A stretch of 23,210 nt of DNA from a virus, in the IMG/VR virus record IMGVR_UViG_3300006735_000276, positions 1 through 23,210 of that record; one strand, given 5' to 3'. Below, piece after piece: positions 21,540 to 23,210 of this stretch (the first letter of the stretch is position 1; each line of letters opens with the position of its first letter). The notes below the pieces were generated by a model that searched no databases, was not told the DNA's origin, and saw only the letters and a program-made list of their open reading frames with translations. A program made the position numbers and the translations under genes.

Positions 21540-22733
21540 ATGGCATTAACAAAAGTATCAACAGATGGTGTCAAGAGTAATGCCATCAACACAGCTAAAA
21601 TTGTAAATGGAAGTATTCAAAGTGAAGACATAGCTGACAACCAAATTATTACAGATAAAATTTTAGATGGAGCAGTATCACTAGCCAAACTTCCACATGG
21701 AGACACCAATAATGATGGTAAGTTCTTACGAGCAAACAACGGAGCAGACCCTAGCTTTGAATCTATCCCTGCTGGTACAACAATAAACAACAACGCTGCT
21801 GACAGGATTATAACTGGCGAAGGTGGTACAACTTTAAATGGTGAGTCAAATCTTACCTTTAATGGAAATCAATTAGCAGTTACTGGAACTTCAACAGTCG
21901 TTGGTCAATTCAACGGTGCATCAATACCTACTGTTCAAGTTTCTCAGACAACTGATAGTACAGATTTACAACTTAGAGCAAATTCTACTGGTGGTTTAGT
22001 CAGAACAGCATCAAACACACCTCTTGTTTTTGGTACGAATCAAACAGAACGTATGCGTATAGATTCGTCTGGAAGGTTGCTTATAGGTTCTACTGATGGT
22101 GCTACTTATGCTGATGGTGGAACAGATGATTTAATAGTTGGTAGTACTGCAAATGGTAAAAATGATGGAATAACAATACTTTCTGGTACTGCTCAAAATG
22201 GACAAGTTGCGTTTGCAGATAGTGGAGGTGCTACTCAAGGTCTTGTTGGTTATGTTCATAATGGAGATTATTTAAGATTTCACGCTGGTAATACTTTAAA
22301 AGCAAGAATTGACACAGACGGATTAAAATTTAACTCAGACAACGCAACAGCCAACGCTTTAGATGACTATGAAGAAGGAACTTTTGTTCCTGATTTTGCT
22401 AATGTAAGTAATTCTGATATAACAGTTAATCGTGCTACCTATACAAAAATTGGAAGATTAGTTCATTTTGAATGTAAATTTACTGTAAGTAGTAGTGATG
22501 GAAGTCGTTTTGGTTTCAGTCTTCCTGTTGCTCAAGCTGGATCTAGAGAAACTGTTATTCCAGCAATCTCAACTAGAAGTGGAAGTAATACAGCACCCTT
22601 CGCTTTTGTTGTTAATGCAAACCAAAGTTATGCTTATGGATATGAATTAGATGGTTTTGGTGATTCTCAAACTGCATACTCTACATTTTCTGGAGATGTA
22701 GTTTTAATATCTGGAACTTACGAAGCTGCATAG
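21540..22733 (+). CDS. Second tail-fibre / receptor-binding protein
   Basis: This 397-residue protein starts directly after the stop of the long fibre, with GGAGG at 21527-21531 and 8-base spacing. The N-terminus (MALTKVSTDGVKSNAINTAK; IVNGSIQSEDIADNQIITDK; GAVSLAKL) resembles the module with GSVIEGKLANNAVTLSKLF in the long fibre (residues about 692-720), so the two genes share a fibre part. The middle has TERMRIDSSGRLLIGSTDGA, a common marine phage fibre block related to VERMRIGSTGNVGIG in the long fibre. From about residue 268, ANALDDYEEGTFVPDFANVS leads into a beta-rich C-terminal domain (RATYTKIGRLVHFECKFTVS), a type often seen at the tips of marine phage fibres and probably a jelly-roll receptor binder. 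No S74 chaperone is present here. It may be an accessory tip or an alternative fibre. Confidence 0.78.
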   Translation: MALTKVSTDGVKSNAINTAKIVNGSIQSEDIADNQIITDKILDGAVSLAKLPHGDTNNDGKFLRANNGADPSFESIPAGTTINNNAADRIITGEGGTTLNGESNLTFNGNQLAVTGTSTVVGQFNGASIPTVQVSQTTDSTDLQLRANSTGGLVRTASNTPLVFGTNQTERMRIDSSGRLLIGSTDGATYADGGTDDLIVGSTANGKNDGITILSGTAQNGQVAFADSGGATQGLVGYVHNGDYLRFHAGNTLKARIDTDGLKFNSDNATANALDDYEEGTFVPDFANVSNSDITVNRATYTKIGRLVHFECKFTVSSSDGSRFGFSLPVAQAGSRETVIPAISTRSGSNTAPFAFVVNANQSYAYGYELDGFGDSQTAYSTFSGDVVLISGTYEAA

Positions 22734-22770
22734 ACCGAAGCTACGTCTTAAAACTAAGCCTAAAACTGTT

Positions 22771-22785
22771 TTAATCGGAGATTAA
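22771..22785 (+). promoter_or_regulatory. Small hairpin that loops out the GGAG of the next gene
   Basis: ttaatc (22771-22776) can pair with gattaa (22780-22785). GGA, the core of the GGAG ribosome site for the gene at 22791, is in the 3-base loop, and the last G of GGAG is the first base of the 3' arm. The stem is short and AT-rich, so it may be weak. Next to it, taaaactgtttta (22761-22773) is an odd palindrome. Confidence 0.3.
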
Positions 22786-22790
22786 TCCTA

Positions 22791-23078
22791 ATGGCATTAA
22801 GCGAATCAATCGAATACGACAAGATAGAAGTTGTCGGAACATACAAAACGGTGCAAGTCCGTAAAGCAACAGTCATCACAAAAGATGATAAAGAACTTAC
22901 AAGATCTTTTGAAAGATATGTACTGCAAGCTGGTACGTTAGATGCTTCTGACAACCTAGTTGATACTGACATATCAGGACAACCAGCAGAAGTATCAGCA
23001 ATCTGCAATGCAGTATGGACTACTGATGTAAAGGCTGCTTGGAAAGCTAAACTAATAGCAGATAAGCCAGCAGAATAA
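22791..23078 (+). CDS. Small conserved-type protein downstream of fibre genes, unknown function
   Basis: This 95-residue protein reads MALSESIEYDKIEVVGTYKT near the start, then VQVRKATVITKDDKELTRSF. It ends with a helical CNAVWTTDVKAAWKAKLIAD. I have an impression of similar small proteins next to fibre genes of marine phages ('beta hairpin, then ICNAVWT..V..AW'), but I cannot name a role. It could be a fibre-associated or chaperone-like protein. GGAG at 22777-22780 is 10 bases before the ATG. It begins with MALS, close to the MALT of the previous fibre gene. It is followed by an ATG that overlaps its TAA (TAATG), so the two small genes are coupled. Confidence 0.72.
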   Translation: MALSESIEYDKIEVVGTYKTVQVRKATVITKDDKELTRSFERYVLQAGTLDASDNLVDTDISGQPAEVSAICNAVWTTDVKAAWKAKLIADKPAE

Positions 23079-23210
23079 TGCCAAAACCTACAACCGAAGA
23101 ACTGCAAGCTGAACTACAGGAAGTGGTCACTAAGCATAACCAAGCACAAGAAGTTATAAACCAATGCAAAACTAGGTTTACTGAAATACAGGCAATCCTA
23201 AAAGATAGAC
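23078..23210 (+). CDS. Start of a small coiled-coil protein (3' end outside window)
   Basis: The ATG overlaps the TAA of the previous gene by one base (TAATG). The 44 visible codons have no stop and read MPKPTTEELQAELQEVVTKH, then NQAQEVINQCKTRFTEIQAI and LKDR. This is a strongly helical, coiled-coil-like sequence of a type common among small genes near phage fibres. It could be a fibre chaperone or a spanin-associated protein, but no motif decides this. Confidence 0.65.
   Translation, partial: MPKPTTEELQAELQEVVTKHNQAQEVINQCKTRFTEIQAILKDR

Noticed and set aside
21540-22733. Possible diversity-generating variable region at the fibre C-terminus
   Set aside because: I looked because BPP-1 has one. 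The last 150 codons show no cluster of AAC/AAY-type codons, no nearby second near-copy (template repeat) and no reverse transcriptase in the window.
22760-23107. 115-codon antisense ORF opposite the small genes
   Set aside because: It covers two well-spaced + strand genes with coupled starts and has no domain-like features of its own.
1-23210. tRNA genes or attachment sites
   Set aside because: All gaps are under about 75 bases and none folds into a cloverleaf; no integrase or direct-repeat pair suggesting att sites was found.

Overview
This window is a late structural-gene block from an AT-rich, short-tailed phage (podovirus) or a closely related prophage. All convincing genes lie on the + strand, packed with gaps under about 75 bases or with small overlaps. 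Both ends are cut within genes. No integrase, replication gene, tRNA or host-like gene is visible. The head genes follow the order known from Bordetella phage BPP-1 and Burkholderia Bcep22-like phages: Bbp19-like protein, scaffold, BPP-1-type major capsid protein, Bbp16-like cement protein. The strong A/T bias at third codon positions and the tail-fibre style (NVNTVAG-type repeats, HDG motifs, S74 chaperone) suggest a marine phage of an AT-rich bacterium, perhaps near the HMO-2011-type podoviruses. That host assignment is inference.

Layout. 1-2617: head module (end of a Bbp19-like gene, scaffold, major capsid, cement protein, small HeH/LEM-like protein). 2642-2676: a good intrinsic terminator, placed as T7 places its terminator after the capsid gene. 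2690-5830: tail tube adaptor (T7 gp11-like) and tail tube/nozzle protein (gp12-like). 5889-17588: ejection proteins, namely a small gp14-like protein, an 854-aa helical protein and a giant multidomain protein of 2436 aa. The giant protein continues in the -1 frame for about 415 more residues after an A8 run. 17652-22733: two tail-fibre/receptor-binding proteins, the first ending in a peptidase-S74 self-cleaving chaperone. 22791-23210: two small downstream genes, the last cut by the window edge.

The genes would build the capsid, join a short tail, load an internal core that is ejected into the host, and attach receptor-binding fibres. The giant ejection protein is a polyvalent protein. It carries one ADP-ribosyltransferase-like domain with a clear YHGT motif, a second with YHHT, and an HETAH metallopeptidase-like site, so it could carry host-modifying activities into the cell along with the DNA.

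The most unusual signals are: (1) a 129-codon ORF nested in the +1 frame inside the giant gene (13094-13483), with a perfect AGGAGG six bases before its ATG and a stop codon just upstream, lying over the second ADP-ribosyltransferase-like domain; (2) the A AAA AAA slippery site that splits the giant gene, which is either programmed frameshifting, a true split or a homopolymer error; (3) a 13-bp identical element (gtgtgaccgtaaa) in exactly the two intergenic gaps that precede the ejection module and the fibre module, a candidate phage promoter or operator.
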